Shown one piece after another: positions 1 through 6,170 of a stretch of DNA of 7,261 nucleotides. How positions within the stretch are numbered: position 1 is the first letter of the stretch; every line of letters starts with the position of its first letter. Source of the stretch: an uncultured Christensenellaceae bacterium (GTDB lineage Bacteria; Bacillota; Clostridia; Christensenellales; Aristaeellaceae); NCBI GenBank assembly GCA_905236495.1, contig CAJOPV010000230.1, positions 1 to 7,261 on the forward strand, in the 5' to 3' direction. The notes beneath the pieces were generated by a model. It saw only the letters and a list, made by a program, of their open reading frames with translations. It made no database searches and was not told the origin of the DNA. A program made the position numbers and the translations under genes.

Positions 1-10
1 CCGCCGAGAC

Positions 11-27
11 GGAAAACTTCGTTTTCC
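11..27 (-). other. Small hairpin just after the response regulator stop
   Basis: A perfect 7-bp inverted repeat, GGAAAAC-TTC-GTTTTCC, begins 3 nt beyond the TAA stop of the response regulator (31-33) on the minus strand. It could end the two-component transcript or protect its 3' end. However, no T-tract follows it on the minus strand (the next bases read GTCTCGGCGG), so it is not a standard intrinsic terminator. The window ends 10 bases further on, so the next gene cannot be seen. Confidence 0.35.
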
Positions 28-30
28 CCG

Positions 31-828
31 TTATGATCTGTTATGCTGTTCCAGATACCCTTCGGTGAATACAGCCCAGGAATAGTTGCTCATATATTCG
101 CCCCGGTACAGCCGGATGGCGTCCTCATCCCCCGCCAGATAGCGCCAGGCGTCGCAGGCGATCAAATCCGGGTTGATGCGCATGGCGGCGCTTTTGAGTT
201 CAAAAATATCCCCGATGCCGTTTTCCGTCAGCGTGGCGCGCAACATACGAATGATGGTATCCAGCTGCTTTTGCATAGGGCGGTCGTACATGCGATCCTC
301 CCATAGAATGGCAAAGGCTTCCCGGCGGGTCACGCTGGCCCCGTGCCGGTCGATCAGATAGGCCAGCAGTTCCTTGCACTTGGATTGCTTAAAGGCGATG
401 GGCTTTCCGTCCACCAGCAGATCAAAATTGCCGAAGGTGCGCGCCTGGATATGCGCGCCTTCTTTCCGCTGGAGCTTGGACGATGCGTAGGCCAGCTCCG
501 CCGCCAGCCTGTCCTTTTTCACGGGCTTGAGCAGATAGCCGGAGGGATGCACCTCATAAGCATCCAGGGCGTACTGAGGAAAGCCTGTTAAGAAAATGAT
601 CTGCATGTCCGGCCATTTTTCGCGCAGCTTCTTCGCCATTTCAAGGCCGTTCATGCCGGGCATGTCAATATCCAGCAGCGCCACGTCCGCCCGGTTTCCT
701 TCCAGATGGCGCAGCGCGTCTTCGGGCCGGGTAAATCCGATTGCCGCTTCTGCCTGCGGAAGCGTTTGGCACATCGCTACCGTGTCCTCCATCAGCAGCC
801 GTTCATCATCCACGCAAATGATTTTCAT
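31..828 (-). CDS. Response regulator, REC domain plus SARP-like winged-helix output
   Basis: This 265-residue cytoplasmic transcription regulator is the partner of the kinase encoded immediately upstream. Residues 1-115 form a receiver domain: acidic pocket Asp7/Asp8, phosphoacceptor Asp53 in LLDIDMPGMNG, Thr81 in the FLTGF strand and Lys101 in LLKPVKKD. Residues 127-225 look like an OmpR/SARP-type winged helix, with the opening strands RTFGNFDLLVDGKPI, helices around KCKELLAYLIDRHG and TRREAFAILWED, and a recognition-helix region near LDTIIRMLRATL. A short tail (DAWRYLAGDEDAIRLYRGEYM) resembles the start of the BTAD domain in SARP-family proteins but is far shorter than a full BTAD. LytTR and AraC domains, the usual outputs of LytS/YesM-partnered regulators, are absent. 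The ATG overlaps the kinase stop as ATGA (825-828), which implies translational coupling, and an AGGAG lies about 13 nt upstream inside the kinase gene. The DNA targets are not known. Confidence 0.9.
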   Translation of the reverse strand: MKIICVDDERLLMEDTVAMCQTLPQAEAAIGFTRPEDALRHLEGNRADVALLDIDMPGMNGLEMAKKLREKWPDMQIIFLTGFPQYALDAYEVHPSGYLLKPVKKDRLAAELAYASSKLQRKEGAHIQARTFGNFDLLVDGKPIAFKQSKCKELLAYLIDRHGASVTRREAFAILWEDRMYDRPMQKQLDTIIRMLRATLTENGIGDIFELKSAAMRINPDLIACDAWRYLAGDEDAIRLYRGEYMSNYSWAVFTEGYLEQHNRS

Positions 829-2126
829 GCTTCAGCTTTCTCCTGTATCGGGATCGTCATCGTCACCGCCGTGCCTTCGCCGATGGCGCTCTCCACCTTC
901 AGCGTTCCTCCGCACATACGCTCGATCCGCTCCCGCACGTTGCGGATGCCGATGTGCGTTCCCTCGGCAGCGTCGATTTTGCTCACGTCAAAGCCCGCTC
1001 CGTTGTCCCAAACGACGATTTCATGGCCCGCTTCCGTATTCCGGGTCGAAACCCGCACGATGCCCTCCTCCCGGATGCGCACGCCGTGCCGGATGGCGTT
1101 TTCCACCAGGGGCTGCAGCGTCAGCGGCGGCAGAGAAAAACGGTCGTCCTGGATATCGTATTCCACCCGGATATTTTCAAAACGCACCATTTCAATTTCT
1201 GCGTAGATTTTTGTGTGCTCCAGCTCCTTCTGAAAAGGGATCAGCCCCACGATGTTCAGGGAATCCAGGTTCTGCCGCAGGTAATCGCCGAATTGTTCCG
1301 CCACCTCGCCCGCCTTCTCCGCGTCCCTGCGGCAGAGCGCCCGGATGGTAGCGATGGTGTTATAGAGGAAGTGCGGCTGGATTTGCGTCATCATGATCTG
1401 GATGCGCTGCTCCGCCTGCAGGGCCTGCTCATGCTCCCGCACGAATTGCAGATGCAGCCAGATATAATAGGCCACGCAGCTGATGATCACCGCCAAGGTC
1501 AGATAGGTAATGGGCTGAGGAAGCAGGCCGACGTTTTTATCCAGGATCACTCCGCCGACAATCAGCGCCAGTACCAGAATCGGCACCCAGGTTTCCTTTC
1601 GCTTGTACGGCGCAAACACGCGGATGGAAAGCACGAACAGCCAAACAAGCAGGATCACGCTGACGTAAAGACAGCACCCGCTGAGCGGGCCGCCATGATA
1701 GTGGTTGTCCTCGCTGATCCAGAAGCAAATGTGGGAAAAGAGCGCCGTGGCATTCACCGCCGCGTTGACGCCCGCCAGCGCCCACGCCCAGCCAAAGCGC
1801 TTTCGCGGCGCAATGATGCGCATAAACAGGATCAGGATCACCGGGCGGATGGCGTAGCCGTAAACGGCGGTCAGCGTCCGCGCCAGCCATTGCACCTCGC
1901 CTGTCGCCAAGCGGTATTCCAGGAAATTCTGCAAAATCAAACTGAACAGCGCAAGAATAATGATCCGCATGGTTTTTTTGAGATCGGCGCGGATATAATG
2001 GTCGATATGAACGATAAAGGCCAGCAGCATCAGCATCGTCAGCGCGGGAAGGAGGCCCAGCGTTTCCACATAGTTTCCCGTCAGAAACCCTTTCAGCCCC
2101 GCGGCGCTTGCCTGTTCCTCCAGCAT
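825..2126 (-). CDS. Seven-helix sensor histidine kinase, LytS/YesM (His_kinase/GHKL) class
   Basis: This 433-residue membrane kinase should autophosphorylate and pass phosphate to the overlapping response regulator. Hydrophobic segments lie at about residues 25-42, 52-70, 90-106, 112-132, 149-171, 179-196 and 204-225, so about seven helices and no large extracytoplasmic domain are predicted. A short charged helix (REHEQALQAEQ) leads into the phosphoacceptor box QIQPHFLYN, with His252. The N-box is LQPLVENAIRHG (Asn343), the G1 box DNGAGFD (Asp374) and the G2 box GTHIGIRNVRERI, typical of the His_kinase (PF06580) plus HATPase_c arrangement. The start at 2126 is chosen because AAGGAGG (2135-2141) sits 8 nt upstream. 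An in-frame ATG at 2213 would add 29 mostly charged residues, but its only Shine-Dalgarno-like bases touch the start codon. The ligand is unknown; the membrane-embedded sensor suggests a small molecule, lipid or envelope signal. Confidence 0.92.
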   Translation of the reverse strand: MLEEQASAAGLKGFLTGNYVETLGLLPALTMLMLLAFIVHIDHYIRADLKKTMRIIILALFSLILQNFLEYRLATGEVQWLARTLTAVYGYAIRPVILILFMRIIAPRKRFGWAWALAGVNAAVNATALFSHICFWISEDNHYHGGPLSGCCLYVSVILLVWLFVLSIRVFAPYKRKETWVPILVLALIVGGVILDKNVGLLPQPITYLTLAVIISCVAYYIWLHLQFVREHEQALQAEQRIQIMMTQIQPHFLYNTIATIRALCRRDAEKAGEVAEQFGDYLRQNLDSLNIVGLIPFQKELEHTKIYAEIEMVRFENIRVEYDIQDDRFSLPPLTLQPLVENAIRHGVRIREEGIVRVSTRNTEAGHEIVVWDNGAGFDVSKIDAAEGTHIGIRNVRERIERMCGGTLKVESAIGEGTAVTMTIPIQEKAEA

Positions 2127-2134
2127 GGTTACGG

Positions 2135-2141
2135 CCTCCTT
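2135..2141 (-). promoter_or_regulatory. Ribosome binding site that fixes the kinase start
   Basis: The minus strand reads AAGGAGG, 8 nt before the ATG at 2126. This is the strongest Shine-Dalgarno match near either candidate kinase start, and it favours the shorter protein over one starting at 2213. Confidence 0.75.
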
Positions 2142-2257
2142 CCCTTTGCCGCTTTTCACATCAGCCTTTTGCGTCAACCGCTTCTTTATTATTTCAAGAT
2201 GCTTGGCGTGCATCCCTTCCAGGCTTCTGAGACGGAAAACCCTTGGCTGTTTTCATC

Positions 2258-2266
2258 ATTATATCA
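2258..2266 (-). promoter_or_regulatory. Extended -10 promoter for the two-component operon
   Basis: On the minus strand the bases read TG-A-TATAAT, an exact extended -10 element. No good -35 hexamer lies 16-18 bp upstream (CCCACT at 17 bp; a TTGCCC lies 20 bp away). That is acceptable for an extended -10 promoter. Transcription would start near 2251, giving a leader of roughly 125 nt before the kinase ATG at 2126. The assignment is by motif only. Confidence 0.5.
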
Positions 2267-2342
2267 CACACAGGCGACAAAGTGGGCAATAAATCAGAAA
2301 AATTCGGTTTGGCAGGCTGATTCCCCTCCTTTTTACGACAGT

Positions 2343-2471
2343 AAGCCATGAGAGCCCGTCAAGGACGGCGCCCCCGGCCTCAAGCTGACGCCATCGTCGA
2401 TCTGGAGAAGAAAACGGCCTCCGCCACCGTAGAAACCTGGCCAATTTGACGACAGCGAAATCGAGCGCTGC
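2343..2471 (+). pseudogene. Probable decayed heavy-metal-associated (HMA) domain
   Basis: On the plus strand, three adjoining pieces in two frames together resemble one HMA domain, as found in copper chaperones and the N-termini of metal-pumping P-type ATPases. The pieces are VKDGAPGLK (2358-2384), ADAIVDLEKKTASATVE (2384-2434) and QFDDSEIERC (2442-2471). The first and last share a frame and the middle is shifted, as expected from two compensating indels. The bases before VKD (AAGCCATGAGAGCCC, from 2343) look like a corrupted lysine-histidine-cysteine-glutamate stretch, where the family has its second metal-binding cysteine. The family pattern is MxCxxC, then a V-x-L-E-x-x-T-A strand, then a D/S-x-x-I-E helix, in this order and spacing. 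No intact frame, RBS or metal-binding cysteine pair remains, so it should be inactive. The call rests on pattern recognition and could be wrong. Confidence 0.35.
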
Positions 2472-2515
2472 CGCCCCTTCCGGCCGATAGCGGAGCAGGC
2501 GAAGAAAAGCATTCC

Positions 2516-2569
2516 AAAAGGGCGGACGGTTCTTTTGCCTTGCGGCAGAAGATACCCGTCCGCCCTTTT
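2516..2569. terminator. Long bidirectional intrinsic terminator hairpin
   Basis: Perfect 14-bp arms, AAAAGGGCGGACGG (2516-2529) and CCGTCCGCCCTTTT (2556-2569), enclose a further imperfect stem that closes on GCC-TTGC-GGC near 2537-2546. The GC-rich stem flanked by A4 and T4 reads as a Rho-independent terminator on either strand. On the minus strand it lies 17 nt beyond the stop of the STAS remnant and about 220 nt beyond the S9 peptidase stop, so it most likely ends the rhodanese-peptidase transcript. On the plus strand it would end transcripts from the HMA remnant. Confidence 0.8.
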
Positions 2570-2586
2570 CCGCTGTTCGGCCTATA

Positions 2587-2757
2587 TCATTGCCCGCGGG
2601 TGATACGCAGGATCGCGTCAAAACCTGTCTGGCCCAGGAACCCGGTCACGACTTTATTTGCGCCGTGCAGCACCGCGCCGCCAGCACAGGCCTTGTGCAT
2701 CTTTCGCAGCGCGCGCCCATCAGCGCGCAAAAGAGAGGGCCCGTGCCCGCGATGCAT
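2587..2757 (-). pseudogene. STAS-domain remnant (C-terminal half), 56 codons
   Basis: This short frame encodes 56 residues. From about residue 13 on they match the second half of a STAS domain, the fold of anti-anti-sigma factors: helix GRALRKMHKAC, strand GGAVLHGA, helix NKVVTGFLGQTGF and closing strand DAILRI. The TGFDAILRI ending is especially characteristic. A full STAS domain is about 100 residues. Here the first half is missing, including the D-S-S/T-G phosphorylation loop, and the opening residues MHRGHGPSLL do not resemble it. The ATG at 2757 is 32 nt after the peptidase stop and has an AAAAGGAAG Shine-Dalgarno 7 nt upstream, so a small peptide could still be made. The terminator at 2516-2569 follows directly. 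A truncated pseudogene is the simplest reading; a genuine small protein is possible. Confidence 0.5.
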
Positions 2758-2789
2758 GGATCGGCTTCCTTTTATCATCGCGGCGGCAT

Positions 2790-4781
2790 TTATCCCTTCG
2801 CGTACTTGTCAAACCAGCCGGTGATTTCCTCCAGACGGCGGAGGCGGTGGGCCGGTTTACCGGTGCGGGAAAGCTCGTGATTCTCTCCGTGGAACACCAC
2901 CATCCGGGCGGGAACGCGCAGATAAACCAGCGCGGTGTACAGCTGATAGCCCTCGGCGATGGGGCAGCGGTGATCCTCCTCGCTGTGAATGATAAGGGTC
3001 GGGGTTTTAGCGTTCCTGACGTATTTCAGCGGGGACACGTCCCACATCTCCGCAAAGCCCTTTTCGGAATAGGGATCGGCGCTGCACACCTCAAAATTGG
3101 AAATCGGCGGGATATCGCTGATGCCGTACATGGACACCCAGTTGGCAATGCTGCGCTGGGTGGCGATACAGCAGAAGCGGTCCGTGTGGCCTAAAATCCA
3201 GTTGCTCATGTACCCGCCGTAGGAGCCGCCGGTGCAGCACACCCGCTTTGCGTCAATCGCGGGATACGTTTCCAGCACCTTGTCGGTGAAGGCCATGATC
3301 TGGCGATAGTCGATGCCGCCCCACTGGAGGTCCAGATAGGAGAAGGCGTTGCCTCTGCCGTCCGAGCCGTGGGGATTGCAGAAGAATACGATATAGCCCT
3401 TCGCGGCCCATGCCTGCATTTCATGGAAGAAGATCGGCCCATAAGCGCACTTGGGCCCGCCGTGGATATCCAGCACGGCGGGATATTTTTTCCTGGGGTC
3501 GTAATCCTCCGGCAGCAGCACCCAGCCGTCGATCTCCTCGCCGTCCAGTTCGGCCATCAGCGGCTGGGGCTGCGCGACATACGTATCTTTCAGGGCTTCC
3601 GCGTTCCAGCAGGTCAGGCAGCGAATGCCGGCCTTTTCCGCGCGGTACAGCTCCGGCAGCTTCATATCCAGCATGCCGACAAAGAAGATATTTCCTTCGT
3701 GCACGTCATAATCGCTGAGCAGCCCGCCCGTGGAGACGGCGGTTTCGATCACCCCGTCCAGGCCGATGCGCTTCAGCTTGCAGCCGTCCCGGTCCAGGGC
3801 GGGGAAATAGAGGAAATCTCCGTCCGCCTTGGTGAACCGGGCAGCGCCGTATTCCACGTCGGTCAGCATGGCGTTGCCCAGGCTTTCGTCCGCTTCGCAA
3901 AGGAGCTTGAATTCCAGCGTCCGGGGATCGAGGGTGTAGAAGCAGGGGTTTTCGTTGTCTCCGAAGCGTTTCCCGTCCGCGCCGATCACCACCAGCGTAT
4001 CCCCGATGAACTCGATGGCGTAAATCATCAGGCGGGGCCCCAATACCTGCTCGGTTTTGCCGCTTTCCAGATTCAGCCGGTACAGGCAATCCCGGTTGGG
4101 ACGGCGGCTGCGGAAATTGACGCCGCTGAAATACACGTCCTTTCCGTACACGCGGAAGGCGCCCACGTCCAGGGTTCTCCCGGTCAGGCGGCGGAGCTTA
4201 TGCTCCTTCACCTGATAGAGAAACAGCGCGCTGCGCTTTCCCTGGATCAGACCCCGGCCATTGAACACGAAGGGGGATTCCGTCAGCACCTCGTAATCCT
4301 TTTCCTCGCTGATTTTCTCCAGCGCCTTTTTCTTTTTCTCCCCCTCCAGGAGATACAGATCGGGGTTCTCCGTGCTGATTTCCCCGGTCATCAGCAGATT
4401 CCCGTCCGGCAGCAGCTTAAAGCTGCCAGCGTCCAGGGGAAGCTCATAGGCCTTTTCCGCTTCGCCGCCCGTGAGGGGCAGCCGATACAGCACGGTGGAC
4501 GCGCCTTTTTCTTCCGCGTCCTTCTCCTTTTTCTTCTCATCCCGCCTGTCCGTGGCAAACAGGATATGGTCCGCGTCCTCAAAGAAAAATTCTCCGATCT
4601 TGCCGTCGCTGACCATGGGGCGGTCGCCGTCCCCGGTGCGAAGGCGCAGGCGGCTTACGTATTCCTTCTTCTCCCGGTCGATCCCCGTCGCCACGTAGGC
4701 CAGCTTCCCGCCGTCCGGGGAAAGGGTCAGGGAGGATAACATCCGAAAATCCATAAAGGTGTCCAGGGTGATCTTTTTCAT
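2790..4781 (-). CDS. S9 family serine peptidase (prolyl oligopeptidase / acylaminoacyl-peptidase type)
   Basis: This 663-residue enzyme should hydrolyse short peptides, typically oligopeptides or N-acylated peptides, through an alpha/beta-hydrolase domain gated by a beta-propeller. No signal peptide is visible, so it is probably cytoplasmic. Residues 1-400 or so carry propeller-like repeats (LTLSPDGGKLAYVATG, FKLLPDGNLLMTG and similar). The peptidase domain follows: oxyanion motif HGGP (440-443), nucleophile Ser520 in GGSYGGY, Asp603 in HSEEDHRCP and His635 in HGENHELS, so the triad is complete and in family order. Length is normal for the family. A lysine/glutamate-rich run (DEKKKEKDAEEK, about residues 81-92) is probably a surface loop. 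The start at 4781 is preferred because AAGGAG (4790-4795) lies 8 nt upstream; an in-frame ATG at 4814 would add 11 residues. The gene follows the rhodanese gene by 38 bp and is probably co-transcribed with it. The exact substrate cannot be read from sequence. Confidence 0.93.
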   Translation of the reverse strand: MKKITLDTFMDFRMLSSLTLSPDGGKLAYVATGIDREKKEYVSRLRLRTGDGDRPMVSDGKIGEFFFEDADHILFATDRRDEKKKEKDAEEKGASTVLYRLPLTGGEAEKAYELPLDAGSFKLLPDGNLLMTGEISTENPDLYLLEGEKKKKALEKISEEKDYEVLTESPFVFNGRGLIQGKRSALFLYQVKEHKLRRLTGRTLDVGAFRVYGKDVYFSGVNFRSRRPNRDCLYRLNLESGKTEQVLGPRLMIYAIEFIGDTLVVIGADGKRFGDNENPCFYTLDPRTLEFKLLCEADESLGNAMLTDVEYGAARFTKADGDFLYFPALDRDGCKLKRIGLDGVIETAVSTGGLLSDYDVHEGNIFFVGMLDMKLPELYRAEKAGIRCLTCWNAEALKDTYVAQPQPLMAELDGEEIDGWVLLPEDYDPRKKYPAVLDIHGGPKCAYGPIFFHEMQAWAAKGYIVFFCNPHGSDGRGNAFSYLDLQWGGIDYRQIMAFTDKVLETYPAIDAKRVCCTGGSYGGYMSNWILGHTDRFCCIATQRSIANWVSMYGISDIPPISNFEVCSADPYSEKGFAEMWDVSPLKYVRNAKTPTLIIHSEEDHRCPIAEGYQLYTALVYLRVPARMVVFHGENHELSRTGKPAHRLRRLEEITGWFDKYAKG

Positions 4782-4789
4782 GGTAGCCG

Positions 4790-4795
4790 CTCCTT
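4790..4795 (-). promoter_or_regulatory. Ribosome binding site that fixes the S9 peptidase start
   Basis: AAGGAG on the minus strand is spaced 8 nt from the ATG at 4781. The alternative ATG at 4814 has no comparable site, so the shorter protein is favoured. Confidence 0.7.
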
Positions 4796-4819
4796 CTTTC
4801 CTTTTGTTGCCCAATGATC

Positions 4820-5119
4820 CTATGCTTCCTCTGTCTCCCCATCGTACCGGTCAAACCCGCCGATGCTGACAACCTGGCCATAGCCCCGCGCCTGGAGCAA
4901 GGCTTCGGCCTGATAGCTGCGCATGCCGCCGTAGCAATAGAGAAAAATGGGCGTATCCTTCCGGGCGATGGCGGCGATCTCCTCCCGGACGGTTTCGGGC
5001 AGCATGTTGACCGCGCCTGGGATATGGCCCGCCGCATAATCCTCCGCGTCCCGAAGATCCACAAGCACAGCGCCCGGCGTGCTCCGGTACCGCAGCATCC
5101 CTTGGTTGATGTCTTCCAT
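4820..5119 (-). CDS. Single-domain rhodanese-like sulfurtransferase
   Basis: This 99-residue protein is one complete rhodanese domain, a fold that carries sulfur as a cysteine persulfide. The domain runs from VLVDLRDAEDYAAGHIPGAVN (the family's D-x-R-x-x-x-E/D-Y-x-x-G-H-I-x-G-A-x-N signature, about residues 18-38) to the active-site loop CYGGMRS, with Cys62 and Arg67 in the C-x4-R pattern. Helix AEALLQARGY and the closing segment VVSIGGFDRYDG complete it. No signal peptide or membrane segment is present, so it is probably cytoplasmic. The ATG at 5119 is chosen because GGGAGTGA lies upstream at good spacing; a GTG at 5128 would add three residues and has no RBS. It is the first gene of the promoter at 5153-5181 and lies 38 bp upstream of the S9 peptidase. 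Its sulfur donor and acceptor are unknown. Confidence 0.9.
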   Translation of the reverse strand: MEDINQGMLRYRSTPGAVLVDLRDAEDYAAGHIPGAVNMLPETVREEIAAIARKDTPIFLYCYGGMRSYQAEALLQARGYGQVVSIGGFDRYDGETEEA

Positions 5120-5136
5120 GCGTTTCACTCCCGCAA

Positions 5137-5180
5137 TGATCTTTGCCCCTATATTCTAAACCCATAAAAAGCAAAGATCA
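5137..5180. promoter_or_regulatory. Inverted repeat around the rhodanese promoter, candidate operator
   Basis: Perfect 10-bp arms, TGATCTTTGC (5137-5146) and GCAAAGATCA (5171-5180), are separated by 24 bp. One arm overlaps the -35 box and the other covers the predicted transcription start, with the -10 box between them. Two half-sites about three helical turns apart across a promoter would suit a repressor that binds both. No cognate regulator is encoded in the window. The function is inferred from position only. Confidence 0.4.
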
Positions 5181-5181
5181 A
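5153..5181 (-). promoter_or_regulatory. Promoter of the rhodanese-S9 peptidase operon
   Basis: On the minus strand a -35-like TTGATC (5181-5176) and a -10 TAGAAT (5158-5153, five of six consensus bases) are separated by 17 bp. Transcription would start near 5146, giving a leader of about 27 nt before the ATG at 5119. The element sits between the truncated reductase and the rhodanese gene, where a promoter would be expected. Confidence 0.55.
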
Positions 5182-5216
5182 GGGAGCTGTTTGGGCGCTG
5201 AAATCCCAAATATATC

Positions 5217-5243
5217 CCGTTCCGTTTTCCCCCCGCGGAACGG
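5217..5243 (-). terminator. Hairpin after the reductase remnant, weak terminator candidate
   Basis: Inverted repeat CCGTTCCG (5217-5224) and CGGAACGG (5236-5243) has an 11-nt loop and lies about 35 nt after the reductase stop. On the minus strand it is followed by GATATATTTGGG, which is only mildly T-rich. It might end the reductase transcript ahead of the rhodanese promoter, but it lacks a proper T-tract. Confidence 0.3.
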
Positions 5244-5278
5244 CGGGCCCGAATCGGCCGTCTGTGCGGAAGGGCGCA

Positions 5279-6070
5279 TTACCATTGGGGATGAATCGTT
5301 TCCCGCAGATACCGATCATAAATATCCCGCACGGCCTGCATCTGCGCATCGGTGAGGGGCGGCAGCTCCGCGGCCCGAACGTTGTCAAATACCTGGGAGG
5401 CCCGGCTGGCGCCGGGGATCACCACGCTGACTTCGGGATGCATCAGCACCCAGCGAATGGCGATGGGCGCCAGGTCCTGCGTGCCAAACGCCTTTTTCAG
5501 CGCCTCCACCGCTTCCAGGCCCAGTTCATAGGGCACGCCGGAGAAGGTTTCGCCCTTGTCAAAGGCCGCGCCTTCCCGGTTATAGCTGCGGTGATCCTGG
5601 GGGCCGAAGGAAGTGTCCTTGGTATATTTGCCTGTCAGCAGGCCGCTGGCCAGGGGCACGCGGGCGATGACGCCCACGCCTTTTTGCGAAGCCTGCGGAA
5701 ACAGGGCGTCCAGGGGCTTGAGCCTGAACATATTGAAGATCACTTCCATGGCGGAAATATCGTATGCCATGGCCTGGATGCCCTCCTGCACCTTCTCGAT
5801 GCTCACGCCGTAGGATGCGATCTTTCCCAGCTTCTTCTGCCTGTCCAATTCGGCAAAAATATCGTCCCGGCCAAAAACGGGCGTGGGCGGGCAGTGGAGC
5901 AGGATCAGATCCAACTTTTCCAGCCGCATGCGCCGAAGGCTGTCCTCAATGAACCCGGCGACGGCCGCGGGGGTGTACATATCCGCCGTATGGGGATTGA
6001 GCCGCCGGCCGCATTTGGTGGTGATATAGAATTGATCCGGGTGCGCGGCGATATACTCCCCGATGCATCG
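5279..6070 (-). pseudogene. Aldo/keto reductase lacking its N-terminus
   Basis: The frame encodes most of an aldo/keto reductase, an NADPH-dependent carbonyl reductase with a TIM-barrel fold. Reading from the broken end it gives RCIGEYIAAHPDQFYITTKCGRR, then EDSLRRMRLEKLDLILLHCPP, a central barrel with ASYGVS and ARVPLASGLLTGKY, and the cofactor-binding end VVIPGASRASQVFDN. The tetrad Lys (TTKCG) and His (LLHCPP) are present. The first 60 or so residues are gone, including the D-T-A-x-x-Y-G segment that carries the catalytic Asp and Tyr. Homology stops at the arginine codon near 6068-6070, exactly where the DNA becomes AT-rich, and the frame reaches a stop at 6083-6085. The first internal ATG, at 5980, would give a 233-residue protein without part of the barrel. 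It is therefore very probably inactive. The downstream part shows no internal stop, so the break is probably recent. Confidence 0.85.
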
Positions 6071-6120
6071 AAGGGGACAGAATCATTTAGCGATAAAACC
6101 ACAATCCACGCTTGCAAAAT

Positions 6121-6167
6121 AAACTTGCGATCAACTTGTGACTTAGTCTTAAGTTGATCGCAAGTTT
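6121..6167. repeat. Perfect 17-bp inverted repeat with 13-nt loop
   Basis: The arms AAACTTGCGATCAACTT (6121-6137) and AAGTTGATCGCAAGTTT (6151-6167) are fully complementary. GTCTTAAG occurs both in the loop edge (6146-6153) and just outside the right arm (6168-6175). Read on the minus strand, the hairpin comes 3 nt after the stop of the winged-helix frame and is followed by ATTTTGC, so it might act as a weak terminator. It could equally be a protein-binding site or a mobile-element hairpin end. Confidence 0.8.
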
Positions 6168-6170
6168 GTC

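Noticed and set aside
954..2351. A 465-codon open frame on the plus strand opposite the kinase gene
   Set aside because: It is antisense to a kinase with all its motifs, its translation is rich in His, Gln, Arg and Asp with no recognisable domain, and it has no RBS. It is a shadow of GC-rich codon usage.
2259..2621. A 120-codon minus-strand frame across the interval between the peptidase and kinase
   Set aside because: It runs straight through the terminator hairpin and the kinase promoter, matches no family I recognise, and lies opposite the more convincing HMA-like remnant.
3369..4739. A 456-codon open frame on the plus strand opposite the S9 peptidase
   Set aside because: It lies fully antisense to a peptidase with an intact catalytic triad, and its low-complexity composition resembles a reverse-strand shadow.
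4782..4814. Longer N-terminus for the S9 peptidase, starting at 4814
   Set aside because: The ATG at 4781 has a well-spaced AAGGAG, and the added residues MGNKRKEGAAT translate the RBS region itself.
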